Assembly: GCA_045114235.1 (NCBI GenBank)
Contig: JBGUKB010000151.1
Span: 1-9,947 of the forward strand
DNA: 9,947 bases
Source of the DNA: UBA1732 sp045114235
GTDB lineage: Bacteria; Verrucomicrobiota; Lentisphaeria; Victivallales; UBA1829
Direction: 5' to 3'
Positions 1 to 6,876 of the stretch are shown here, in pieces. Under the pieces are notes generated by a model, which did no database searches, was not told the DNA's origin, and saw only the letters and a list, made by a program, of their open reading frames with translations. Every line of letters starts with the position of its first letter. The stretch's first letter is position 1. The position numbers and the translations under genes are program-made.

Positions 1-1311
1 TGCGGCGTCTGCCTCGACCAGTGCCCGATGACGGCCAAGGAAGGCAAGCAGGCTCTCGTCTGGTCCACCCTCGAAGAAGAACGCGCCGCCGGCGAAAACG
101 CCAACGAAGCCTTCTTCGAAGCCGCCGAAGACAACATCATGGGCAAGAACACCACTGCCACCGTCAAGGGCGCCATGCTCCGCAAGCCGCTCTTCGAGTT
201 CTCCGGCGCCTGCGCGGGCTGCGGCGAGACCCCGTACGTCAAGCTCGTCAGCCAGCTCTTCGGCGAAAACGCCATCGTCGCGAATGCCACCGGCTGCTCC
301 TCCATCTACTCCGGCACCTTCCCGACCATCCCGTACACCAAGACCAAGGAAGGCCGCGGTCCGGCATGGGCGAACTCCCTGTTCGAAGACAACGCCGAAT
401 TCGGTTTCGGCATGCGCATGGCCGTGGATTCCAACCGCGTCCTCCTGAAGCAGGAAGTCGAAAAGGTCCTCGCCTGCGAGAACGCCCCGGCCGAGCTCAA
501 GGACGCCCTGAACAAGGCCATGAGCTTCTGGGACAACTCCAAGACCGACGAAGCCATCGCCGCCCAGAAGGCCGCGAAGGCCGCCGTCGAAAAGGCTCTC
601 GCCGGCTGCAACTGCGATTCCGGCAAGCCCACGCTCTCCAAGATCCTCGAGCTCTCCGACTACTTCTGCGACAAGTCCGTCTGGATCATCGGCGGTGACG
701 GCTGGGCCAACGACATCGGTTACGGCGGCATCGACCACGTCGTCGCCATGGGCAAGAACGTGAACATCCTCGTCCTCGACACCGAAGTCTACTCCAACAC
801 CGGCGGACAGTCCTCCAAGTCCACTCCGACCGCGGCGGTCGCCAAGTTCGCCGCCGGCGGCAAGAAGACCTACAAGAAGAACATGGGCTTCATGTGCATG
901 AGCTACGGCTATGTGTACGTCGCCAGCGTCGCCCTCGGCGCAGACCGCGCCCAGACCCTGAAGGCCTTCCAGGAGGCCGAGGCCTGGAACGGCCCGTCCA
1001 TCATCTTCGCCTACGCTCCCTGCATCGCGCACAACATCGACATGAGCAAGACGCAGACCGAGCAGAAGCGCGCCGTGGACTGCGGCTACTTCCCGCTGTA
1101 CCGCTACAACCCCGCGAACGAAGTTCCGTTCACGTGGGATGTCAAGAAGCCGTCCGACGGCAAGTTCCAGGAATTCATCCGCAGCGAAGGCCGCTACAAA
1201 GCCCTGCTGAAGACCAACCCGGCCCACGCCGAGGAGCTCTTCGCCCAGGCCGAAAGCGACGCCGCCAAGCGCATGGAATTCTACCAGAACGTTGGCAAGC
1301 TCATGAAGTAA
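1..1311 (+). CDS. nifJ: Pyruvate:ferredoxin (flavodoxin) oxidoreductase, C-terminal part (5' truncated by window)
   Basis: This enzyme oxidises pyruvate with CoA to acetyl-CoA and CO2 and passes the electrons to ferredoxin or flavodoxin in the cytoplasm of anaerobes. The frame is open from base 1, so the start lies upstream; 436 residues of a family usually near 1,170-1,230 are visible. The visible part opens inside a ferredoxin-type [4Fe-4S] motif (CGVCLDQCP, 1-27). The thiamine-diphosphate domain follows. It has the proximal-cluster cysteines in GACAGCGETPY (CxxC, codons at 211 and 220) and a further Cys in NATGCSS (295). It also has the TPP/Mg signature GGDGWANDIGYGG (about 691-729) and EVYSNTGGQSSK (about 784-819). 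A Cys near the C-terminus (APCIAHNIDM, about 1015-1044) matches the fourth cluster ligand of the family. All expected motifs are intact. The TAA stop is followed after 42 nt by an intrinsic terminator. The symbol nifJ (also por) rests on family identity and does not imply nitrogen fixation. Confidence 0.96.
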   Translation, partial: CGVCLDQCPMTAKEGKQALVWSTLEEERAAGENANEAFFEAAEDNIMGKNTTATVKGAMLRKPLFEFSGACAGCGETPYVKLVSQLFGENAIVANATGCSSIYSGTFPTIPYTKTKEGRGPAWANSLFEDNAEFGFGMRMAVDSNRVLLKQEVEKVLACENAPAELKDALNKAMSFWDNSKTDEAIAAQKAAKAAVEKALAGCNCDSGKPTLSKILELSDYFCDKSVWIIGGDGWANDIGYGGIDHVVAMGKNVNILVLDTEVYSNTGGQSSKSTPTAAVAKFAAGGKKTYKKNMGFMCMSYGYVYVASVALGADRAQTLKAFQEAEAWNGPSIIFAYAPCIAHNIDMSKTQTEQKRAVDCGYFPLYRYNPANEVPFTWDVKKPSDGKFQEFIRSEGRYKALLKTNPAHAEELFAQAESDAAKRMEFYQNVGKLMK

Positions 1312-1353
1312 GCCTCCGGTTCTGAACAGGAACCCGCGTTTTACGCGACATCC

Positions 1354-1390
1354 GGCCCGTCCGAACTTTTCCGGTTCGGACGGGCCTTTT
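1354..1390 (+). terminator. Rho-independent terminator of the POR gene
   Basis: A perfect 13-bp G/C-rich inverted repeat (arms 1354-1366 and 1374-1386, 7-nt loop) is followed directly by TTTT at 1387-1390 and further T-rich sequence. It lies 42 nt after the POR stop. A small 5-bp hairpin (1335-1347) precedes it. Confidence 0.9.
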
Positions 1391-1465
1391 GAGTTTCCCC
1401 TGGCAGGGCAGGAGAGATGGCTGCGGACCCATCGGCTTTTTTTCCCGTTTTTTTGAGAGATTTGT

Positions 1466-1493
1466 TTGCATTTGTCTTTCCCGGGAATATGTT
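1466..1493 (+). promoter_or_regulatory. Candidate sigma-70-type promoter for the FGE-fold lipoprotein
   Basis: TTGCAT (1466-1471) and TATGTT (1488-1493) are separated by 16 bp in an AT-rich stretch that contrasts with the GC-rich surroundings. They lie between the POR terminator and the lipoprotein gene. The implied leader is about 85 nt. Both hexamers are imperfect and the start site is unproven. Confidence 0.4.
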
Positions 1494-1583
1494 AAATAAA
1501 GTGCAGAAAAACTTCAATATCAGACCGATGGGAAACAACAGCAATCCCGTGTCTCTCAAAACCGTTGGAAAGGAATGATCCCC

Positions 1584-2666
1584 ATGACATCCGCACGCAT
1601 CTTCCGCAAGTGCCTCGTTTATTCTCTTGTATTTTTCCTGACCGCAGCCATGTTCACCGCCTGCGGGAAAAAGGACGACGAAACGGAAGAAAGAGACACG
1701 AAAAAAACGGAGGCGCCGGGCAGGAATGACCTGCGCCAGAGCAAGGCCGCTTACGAGATCGGAAAGTTCGACGAGGCGGCGATGAGCTTTTCCCTGGCGG
1801 CTCAGCCGCTTGTCAAGGCGGACAAGAATATCGCGCTTCCGAGAAACGTGAAGTTGGAACTGGCGCTTGTCAAGGCGGACAAGACCATCGCGCTTCCGGG
1901 GAACGTGAAGTTGGAACTGGTGAAGGTGGAGGCGGGCTCGTTCGAGATGGGCGCGGCGGACGGGGGGAACGATGATGACGAGGTGCCACATCGTGCGACG
2001 CTGACGAAGGACTTCTATCTGGCGCAGACGGAGGTGACGCAGGCGCAGTGGAAAGCCGTGATGGGGGCGAATCCGTCGAGATTCAAGGGGGACGATCTGC
2101 CTGTGGAGCAAGTATCCTGGAACGACGCGATGTCCTTCTGCGAGAAGCTGAATTCAAGCGGCAAGGCACCGAACGGGTGGAAGTTCACGCTGCCGACGGA
2201 AACGCAGTGGGAATACGCGGCACGCGGCGGAAAAAAGAGCAAAGGCTGCAAGTACAGCGGGAGCAATACGCTTGACGAAGTGGCGTGGTATGAAAACAAC
2301 TCCGCCGTTTCCGACGGCGACCGCGCTACCTCGGCAAGTTCGACAACCATTTCTCTACCATCGGACTCGTCGGCAGGGGGCAAGACTCACCCTGTCGGTC
2401 GGAAGAAGGCGAACGAGTTGGGATTGTACGACATGAGCGGGAACGTTTATGAATGGTGTCTGGACGACTGGCAGGCGAAGAGCGGCAAGCTGACGGCGGA
2501 GTTCACGCGGGGCAACGACAGTGCAGGCTCGGACCGGACAGTCCGGGGCGGCAGCTTTTTCAGCCACGCCAGTTTCTGCCGCGCCGCGCGCCGGGGCAGC
2601 CGCGACTCCGGCGTCCGGCACGGCAACGTCGGGTTCCGCCCCGCGCTCGTCCCGGAGTCCTACTGA
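1584..2666 (+). CDS. Lipoprotein with FGE-sulfatase (SUMF1-like/C-type-lectin-fold) domain; candidate DGR target protein
   Basis: A 360-residue predicted surface or periplasmic lipoprotein. I chose the ATG at 1584 because AAGGA (1570-1574) sits 9 nt upstream; the in-frame ATG at 1575 touches that ribosome site and is unlikely. Residues 1-26 form a signal peptide (basic RIFRK, hydrophobic VYSLVFFLTAAMF) ending in FTA-Cys27, a slightly atypical lipobox. A charged linker and a short TPR-like helix stretch (about 48-68) follow, then a 19-residue tandem duplication (about 75-113). The FGE-type domain covers about 113-357: VEAGSFEMG, EVTQAQWKAVMG, LPVEQVSWNDAMSFCEKLN, FTLPTETQWEYAARGG, GLYDMSGNVYEWCLDDW, RTVRGGS and VGFRPAL. 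The paired active-site cysteines of true FGE are not kept: only Cys332 is near, and Arg occupies the Cys341-equivalent position. Formylglycine generation is therefore unlikely, and a binding or display role is more plausible (inference). Codon use in the body favours GCG, GGG and AAG more than the neighbouring housekeeping genes do, hinting at a different history. Residues 322-352 look like a DGR variable region. Confidence 0.9.
   Translation: MTSARIFRKCLVYSLVFFLTAAMFTACGKKDDETEERDTKKTEAPGRNDLRQSKAAYEIGKFDEAAMSFSLAAQPLVKADKNIALPRNVKLELALVKADKTIALPGNVKLELVKVEAGSFEMGAADGGNDDDEVPHRATLTKDFYLAQTEVTQAQWKAVMGANPSRFKGDDLPVEQVSWNDAMSFCEKLNSSGKAPNGWKFTLPTETQWEYAARGGKKSKGCKYSGSNTLDEVAWYENNSAVSDGDRATSASSTTISLPSDSSAGGKTHPVGRKKANELGLYDMSGNVYEWCLDDWQAKSGKLTAEFTRGNDSAGSDRTVRGGSFFSHASFCRAARRGSRDSGVRHGNVGFRPALVPESY
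1807..1920 (+). repeat. 57-bp in-frame tandem duplication in the lipoprotein gene
   Basis: Two adjacent copies, 1807-1863 and 1864-1920, match at 53 of 57 positions. Each encodes one 19-residue unit, LVKADKxIALPxNVKLELx, directly before the FGE fold. The second copy merges into the usual domain entry (ALPGNVKLELVKVEAGSF), so the first looks like the added linker copy. The four differences show that the duplication is not brand new. Confidence 0.95.
2547..2646 (+). other. Candidate DGR variable region (VR) at the 3' end of the lipoprotein gene
   Basis: The segment encodes residues 322-354 at the extreme C-terminus of the FGE fold, where DGR targets such as Treponema denticola TvpA carry their variable residues. 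Scaffold positions typical of FGE-type templates are kept: GGS 322-324, A329, CRAA 332-335, R337, R345 and VGFR 349-352. The positions that are Asn in such templates hold mixed residues: F326, S327, H328; S330, F331; R336; G338, S339, R340, D341; G343, V344; H346, G347, N348. All 15 codons end in C (14) or T (1), as expected if they arose from AAC or AAT by adenine-directed mutagenesis. The two putatively variable arginines are CGC, while the scaffold arginines 337 and 345 are CGG. Non-diversified FGE relatives share the scaffold, and the region is C-rich at third positions anyway, so this is a strong candidate and not proof. No template repeat is in the window. Confidence 0.6.
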
Positions 2667-2674
2667 CCAGTAGG
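2636..2674 (+). promoter_or_regulatory. IMH-like G/C run plus inverted repeat at the target-gene stop codon
   Basis: An 11-nt run of only G and C (2636-2646) closes the candidate variable region. Twelve bases later comes a perfect inverted repeat: CCTACT 2659-2664, a 4-nt loop GACC, and AGTAGG 2669-2674, spanning the TGA stop. In studied DGRs, a G/C-rich initiation-of-mutagenic-homing element followed by a short hairpin or cruciform with a 4-nt loop marks the VR 3' edge. There is no T-tract (TTCCCCCC comes after), so it is a poor intrinsic terminator. The stem is only 6 bp, shorter than the best-known examples. Confidence 0.45.
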
Positions 2675-2688
2675 CTGCTGTTCCCCCC

Positions 2689-2880
2689 TTGAGCTGGGCG
2701 AAGAGAAGGACGCTTTGCGTCCCCGCTTCGCTGGGGGTCGCTTCGCTCCTCGGAAAACTCGCTGCGCTCGACGGATTGCTTGACCGCGAGGCGCGAGGAC
2801 GCGGGGAAAATGAGCTGGGCAGAATCGCTATGACCGCGAGGCGCGAGGTCGTGGGAAAAAAGAGTCGGGGCGGAATCGGC
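2689..2880. repeat. Non-coding GC-rich repeat region downstream of the lipoprotein gene
   Basis: This occupies most of the 412-nt gap between genes. An exact 18-bp direct repeat, tgaccgcgaggcgcgagg, occurs at 2781-2798 and 2831-2848. The similarity continues as two diverged copies of about 50 bp lying in tandem (2781-2830 and 2831-2880). The phrase GAGCTGGGC occurs at 2691-2699 and again at 2812-2820. GCTTCGCT recurs twice between 2725 and 2758, and GGACGC/GCGTCC (2708-2713, 2717-2722) forms a 6-bp hairpin with a TTT loop. I see no ribosome site or convincing protein in any frame. It resembles a decayed intergenic repeat cassette of unknown type. Confidence 0.65.
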
Positions 2881-2926
2881 GCGAGCACGGGGTGCGAACA
2901 TCTGCGGCCGGGTTTGGGCGAGACAC

Positions 2927-2990
2927 AAGGCGCGGTTTTTCCGGAAAAGGTCACGAACGGCAGTGAAAAAAAACGGTTTCCGCGCCTTTT
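2927..2990 (+). terminator. Candidate long-loop terminator or structured element
   Basis: A perfect 9-bp stem pairs AAGGCGCGG (2927-2935) with CCGCGCCTT (2980-2988), ending in a CCTTTT run (2985-2990) as an intrinsic terminator would. The 44-nt loop can fold further, because it holds a T-run and an A-run as well as the perfect palindrome TTTTCCGGAAAA (2937-2948). It would end transcription from the lipoprotein gene just before the next promoter. The large loop keeps confidence low. Confidence 0.35.
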
Positions 2991-2994
2991 AATA

Positions 2995-3059
2995 TTGAAG
3001 AATTGCAGAACGGTGCTATATTAATATCTTGCATTAAAATATACTGGTTTCACTATACT
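2995..3059 (+). promoter_or_regulatory. Promoter region for the membrane-protein/ileS cluster
   Basis: This AT-rich stretch stands out from the GC-rich surroundings. Two sigma-70-like pairs are visible: TTGAAG (2995-3000) with TATATT (3017-3022), 16-bp spacer, and TTGCAT (3029-3034) with TATACT (3054-3059), 19-bp spacer. The second would give a very short leader before the ATG at 3079. Which one is used cannot be decided from the sequence. Confidence 0.5.
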
Positions 3060-3078
3060 AAATCCAAGGGAACAAAAT

Positions 3079-3654
3079 ATGAGCGGAATTCTTGAATTCG
3101 TCAAAGAGCTGTTTTCGCAGTTTGCCTCCGGTTCGGGTAGTTTCATCGACATCGCGAACGCCCAGCGCGGCTGGGGGATTAAATGCGGCATCATCGTCCT
3201 TGTCTGGCTGCTGTCCGGATTCGCCTCCTACGAATTCGCAAACTCGACCGGGATGAACGGCAAGAAGCATTTCTGGATCGGCCTGATCCTGCCGGTCGTC
3301 TATCCGCTCATCCTCCTCGTCCGCAAGCTCATCATCTGCGCGAAGGCCATTGCCGCGGCGAAACGCGAAGCCAAACGCATCGCGGCGGAACGCGACCAGA
3401 TCGAGGCGGAACGCCGCCGCATCGACTCCACGCCGAACAAGGACAATTTCGCGAAGCTCAAAGGCTCCTCCGATGCTTCCAGCATCAAGGCGCAGTTCCG
3501 TCTGGACCTCGCCGACGGCACCGCGCTGATGATCGCGAAGATTCTCGAAGCCCAGGACATGCTGGCCGTGTTCGAACTGGAATCCAACGAAGGCGAGACG
3601 CCGCGCGTGCTCCGCATGCCGTACGCGAAGATGGCCCGCATCGAACGCCTCTGA
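3079..3654 (+). CDS. Small inner-membrane protein with two TM helices and a charged helical segment, function unknown
   Basis: I do not recognise this 191-residue protein. The start is well supported: AAGGGA (3066-3071) lies 7 nt before the ATG. Residues 1-30 are a short amphipathic N-terminal stretch without a cleavable signal. Two hydrophobic helices follow, about 36-53 (CGIIVLVWLLSGFASYEF) and about 65-88 (WIGLILPVVYPLILLV onward). Next is a strongly charged helix rich in Ala, Arg, Lys and Glu (about 89-116), probably a coiled coil on the cytoplasmic face. The last 55 residues (about 137-191) look like a small folded domain with alternating hydrophobic residues (FRLDLADGTALMIAKILEA, then VLRMPYAKMARIERL). 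It lies 57 nt upstream of ileS with no terminator between, so co-transcription is likely. No catalytic motif is visible. Confidence 0.8.
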   Translation: MSGILEFVKELFSQFASGSGSFIDIANAQRGWGIKCGIIVLVWLLSGFASYEFANSTGMNGKKHFWIGLILPVVYPLILLVRKLIICAKAIAAAKREAKRIAAERDQIEAERRRIDSTPNKDNFAKLKGSSDASSIKAQFRLDLADGTALMIAKILEAQDMLAVFELESNEGETPRVLRMPYAKMARIERL

Positions 3655-3711
3655 TCTCCCTCATTTCCCCTGATTTTATCATTCACTTTCCCATACACGA
3701 GGTTTTGAATC

Positions 3712-6700
3712 ATGTTCAAAGCAGTTTCGGGGAGCACTGAGTTCCCCTCCATCGAAGAAGCCAATCTTGCATTCTGGGAACAGAACGGCATTTTTGAAAA
3801 GTCCGTTCAGAACAGAAAGGGCAATCCCGAATTCCTGTTCTACGACGGCCCTCCGTTCGCCACCGGCCTGCCGCACTACGGCCACATCCTCGCCGGCACG
3901 ATCAAGGACGTGCTCCCGCGTTACCAGACCATGCGCGGCAAGTACTGCGAACGCACGTTCGGCTGGGACTGCCACGGCCTTCCCGTCGAGTACGAGATGG
4001 AGAAACAGCTGAAGCTCTCCGGCAAGAAGGAGATCGAGGACTACGGCATCGGCAAGTTCAACGAGGCCTGCCGCGGCATCGTGCTGCGTTACACCAGCGA
4101 ATGGGAGACCATCGTGAAGCGCATGGGCCGCTGGGTGGATTTCCGCAACGGCTACCGCACGATGGACATGAAGTACATGGAATCCATCTGGTGGGTGTTC
4201 CGCCAGCTGTGGGACAAGGGGCTGATCTACGAGGGCTACAAGATCCTGCCGTACTGCGCCCGCTGCTCTACCCCGCTTTCCAACTTCGAGGCCAACCAGG
4301 GCTACAAGGAAGTGACCGATCCGGCCATTACCATCCGGTTCCGCCTGAAGGACGATCCGGACACGAGCGTGCTGGCGTGGACGACTACGCCGTGGACGCT
4401 GCCCTCGAACATGGCGCTCGCCGTCGGGCCGGACATCGACTATGTGAAGGTGAAGGACGGCAATGACACGTTCATCCTCGCCGAATCCCGTCTGCACGCC
4501 TACTACAAGCCGGACCAGATGCCGGAGATCGTGGCGCGCTACAAGGGCCGCGACCTCGCCGGCCTCCACTACATCCCGCTCTTCCCGTACTTCGCCGACA
4601 AGGAGGCCGAAGGCGCATTCCGCATCATCACCGCCGACTATGTCAGCACCGAGGACGGCACGGGCGTCGTGCACACGGCCCCGGGCTTCGGCGAAGACGA
4701 CGCCGCCGCGGGCACGGCCAACGGCGTTCCCGGCGTGTGCCCGATCGACGCCGAATGCAAGTTCACGAAGGACGTGCCGGACTATGCCGGGCGCTATGTG
4801 AAGGACGTCGATGCCGAGGTCATCGCGCGTCTGAAAGCCGAAGGCAAGCTCGTCCACCGCGGCACGATCAAGCACAGCTATCCCCACTGCTGGCGCGACG
4901 ACTCCCCGCTCATCTACCGCGCCGTCTCCACCTGGTTCGTGAAGATCGACCCGATCAAGGAGAAAATGCTCCGTGCGAACTCGCAGATGACCTGGGTTCC
5001 CGCCCATATCAAGACCGGCCGTTTCGGCAAGTGGCTCGAAAACGCCCGCGACTGGGCGATCAGCCGCAACCGCTACTGGGGCTGCCCGCTGCCGATCTGG
5101 CGCAACGCCGAGACCGGCGAGACCGTCTGCGTCGGATCCGTCGCCGAACTCGAAAAACTCACCGGTAAGAAGGTCACCGACATCCACAAGCATTTCGTGG
5201 ACGAGATGACGATCACGACCGAAAAGGGCACCGTGCTCCGCCGCGTGCCGGAAGTGCTCGACTGCTGGTTCGAGAGCGGCTCCATGCCCTATGCGCAGAA
5301 ACACTACCCCTTCGAGGACAAGGAACACTTCGAGGAAGGCTTCCCCGCCGACTTCATCGCCGAGGGGCAGGACCAGACCCGCGGCTGGTTCTACACGCTC
5401 ACGGTCCTCGCCAGCGCGCTCTTCGACAAGCCGCCTGCGATGCACGTGGTCGTGAACGGCATGGTGCTTGCCGAAGATGGCCAGAAGATGTCCAAGCGCC
5501 TCCGCAACTACCCCGACCCGATGCACATCGTGAGCTCCTACGGCGCCGACGCGCTCCGCCTGGTCCTGCTCGGCTCGCAGGTCGTCCGTGCCGAGGACCT
5601 GAAGTTCTCCGAGGCCGCCGTGAAGGAGGCCATGCGCAGCGTGATCCTGCCGATCTGGAACTCTTTCTCGTTCTTCATGACCTACGCGAACGTCGACAAC
5701 TGGAAGCCCGCGCCCGGTCCGCTCGCCGCGCCGGAGAACCCCTCGAATCCGCTCGACCGCTGGATCCTCTCCAGCCTCGCCGACATGGTGCAGGAGATCC
5801 GCACGAACATGGACCAGTACCAGCTCCAGCCCGCCGCGAACCGCTTCGAGGCGTTCGTGGAGGACCTCACGAACTGGTACATCCGCCTCAGCCGCCGCCG
5901 TTTCTGGAAGAGCCAGGACGACCGCGACAAGGCCGAGGCGTACGCCACGCTTTATTACGTGCTGGTGACCTTCGCGAAGGCCGCCGCGCCGTTCATCCCG
6001 TTCATCACGGAGGAGATCTACCGTTCCCTCCGTACCGAAGACATGCCGGAATCCGTCCACCTCTGCGACTTCCCCGAACCGGAGCTCTTCCGCCGCGACG
6101 AGAAGCTGGAACGCCAGAACGCCCTCGCGCAGAAGGCCGTTTCGCTCGGCCGCTTCCTCCGTACGCAGCGTTCGCTGAAGGTGCGCCAGCCTCTGGCGCG
6201 CGCCGTACTCGTTTCCATCGACCCCGAGGTGCGCGAACTGCTCGCCCTGAGCGAAGGCGTGATCGCGGACGAACTGAACGTGAAGAAGGTCGAAATCTTC
6301 GGCGACGAGGAGTCGCTGGTGCATCTCTCCGCCAAGGCGAACTTCAAGAGCCTCGGTTCCCGCCTCGGCCCGAAGATGAAGGCGTTCGCCGCCGAAATCG
6401 CCAAGCTTCCTTCGCACGTGATCTCCTCCATCATGGCGGGCACCCCGTACGAACTGAAGCTGGAGGACGGCGCGACCTGCCTGCTCGGCGCCGCCGACAT
6501 CGTGGTCAACCGCGCCGAACGCCCCGGATTCTGCGTGGCCGCGGACGCGTCCCTCACGATCGCGCTCGACACCGAGCTGAACGACGAACTCCTCGCCGAG
6601 GGATACGCCCGCGAGCTCGTGAGCCGCATCCAGAACCTCCGCAAGGAGATGGACCTGCAGGTCTCCGACCGCATCAATGTGCGTGTGACCGCCGCTCAGG

Positions 6701-6846
6701 ACCTGCTCGATGCGCTTGAGCCCGGACGCGAACACGTCTGCGCGGAAACGCTCGCCTCGAACCTTGAATTCATCCCCGCCGGAAGCGAACCGCTCGACGG
6801 CGATCTGAACGGTAAACCCTGCGGAGTCGAAGTCCGGAAAGCCTGA
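3712..6846 (+). CDS. ileS: Isoleucyl-tRNA synthetase, type 2 (IleRS2, eukaryote-like)
   Basis: This class I synthetase charges tRNA-Ile with isoleucine in the cytoplasm and hydrolyses mischarged valine. The protein has 1,044 residues, the usual size of the type 2 (eukaryote-like) clade and larger than the ~930-940 of type 1. The start is set by CGAGG (3698-3702), 9 nt upstream. The Rossmann-fold HIGH motif is HYGH at 55-58 within GPPFATGLPHYGHIL, followed by GWDCHGLPVEYE. The CP1 editing domain carries the Thr-rich WTTTPWTLPSN (223-233) and GTGVVHTAPGFGEDD (316-330), whose acidic end is the conserved editing Asp region, so proofreading appears intact. CWFESGSMPYAQ and DQTRGWFYTL precede the second catalytic signature, KMSKR at 592-596 (KMSKRLRNYPDP), an Arg variant typical of type 2. 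The anticodon-binding domain contains NWYIRLSRRRFW. No T-box-like leader fits in the 57-nt upstream gap. The next gene starts 30 nt after the stop. Confidence 0.97.
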   Translation: MFKAVSGSTEFPSIEEANLAFWEQNGIFEKSVQNRKGNPEFLFYDGPPFATGLPHYGHILAGTIKDVLPRYQTMRGKYCERTFGWDCHGLPVEYEMEKQLKLSGKKEIEDYGIGKFNEACRGIVLRYTSEWETIVKRMGRWVDFRNGYRTMDMKYMESIWWVFRQLWDKGLIYEGYKILPYCARCSTPLSNFEANQGYKEVTDPAITIRFRLKDDPDTSVLAWTTTPWTLPSNMALAVGPDIDYVKVKDGNDTFILAESRLHAYYKPDQMPEIVARYKGRDLAGLHYIPLFPYFADKEAEGAFRIITADYVSTEDGTGVVHTAPGFGEDDAAAGTANGVPGVCPIDAECKFTKDVPDYAGRYVKDVDAEVIARLKAEGKLVHRGTIKHSYPHCWRDDSPLIYRAVSTWFVKIDPIKEKMLRANSQMTWVPAHIKTGRFGKWLENARDWAISRNRYWGCPLPIWRNAETGETVCVGSVAELEKLTGKKVTDIHKHFVDEMTITTEKGTVLRRVPEVLDCWFESGSMPYAQKHYPFEDKEHFEEGFPADFIAEGQDQTRGWFYTLTVLASALFDKPPAMHVVVNGMVLAEDGQKMSKRLRNYPDPMHIVSSYGADALRLVLLGSQVVRAEDLKFSEAAVKEAMRSVILPIWNSFSFFMTYANVDNWKPAPGPLAAPENPSNPLDRWILSSLADMVQEIRTNMDQYQLQPAANRFEAFVEDLTNWYIRLSRRRFWKSQDDRDKAEAYATLYYVLVTFAKAAAPFIPFITEEIYRSLRTEDMPESVHLCDFPEPELFRRDEKLERQNALAQKAVSLGRFLRTQRSLKVRQPLARAVLVSIDPEVRELLALSEGVIADELNVKKVEIFGDEESLVHLSAKANFKSLGSRLGPKMKAFAAEIAKLPSHVISSIMAGTPYELKLEDGATCLLGAADIVVNRAERPGFCVAADASLTIALDTELNDELLAEGYARELVSRIQNLRKEMDLQVSDRINVRVTAAQDLLDALEPGREHVCAETLASNLEFIPAGSEPLDGDLNGKPCGVEVRKA

Positions 6847-6876
6847 CGAACGGCCCCGTTTGCGGAGGTATCTGCC

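Noticed and set aside
1584..2666. Annotation as an active formylglycine-generating enzyme
   Set aside because: The paired catalytic cysteines are not in place, no sulfatase is nearby, and the C-terminus looks diversified.
2355..2954. Minus-strand frames of 122-199 codons over the VR and the intergenic repeat
   Set aside because: They are low-complexity Arg/Ser/Pro-rich products that change character between the gene and the repeat block. They have no ribosome site and probably arise from the repeats.
2689..3024. Possible small gene on the + strand in the intergenic region
   Set aside because: It would need a non-ATG start without a ribosome site, its product is built from the DNA repeats, and it runs through the AT-rich promoter region.
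2667..3078. A DGR template repeat, avd gene or reverse transcriptase next to the candidate target
   Set aside because: I looked on both strands for an AAC-rich or GTT-rich near-copy of 2547-2646 and found none here or elsewhere in the window. The gap is too short for a reverse transcriptase.
3655..3711. T-box leader controlling ileS
   Set aside because: The gap is only 57 nt, far too short for a T-box, and holds no specifier or antiterminator-like stem.
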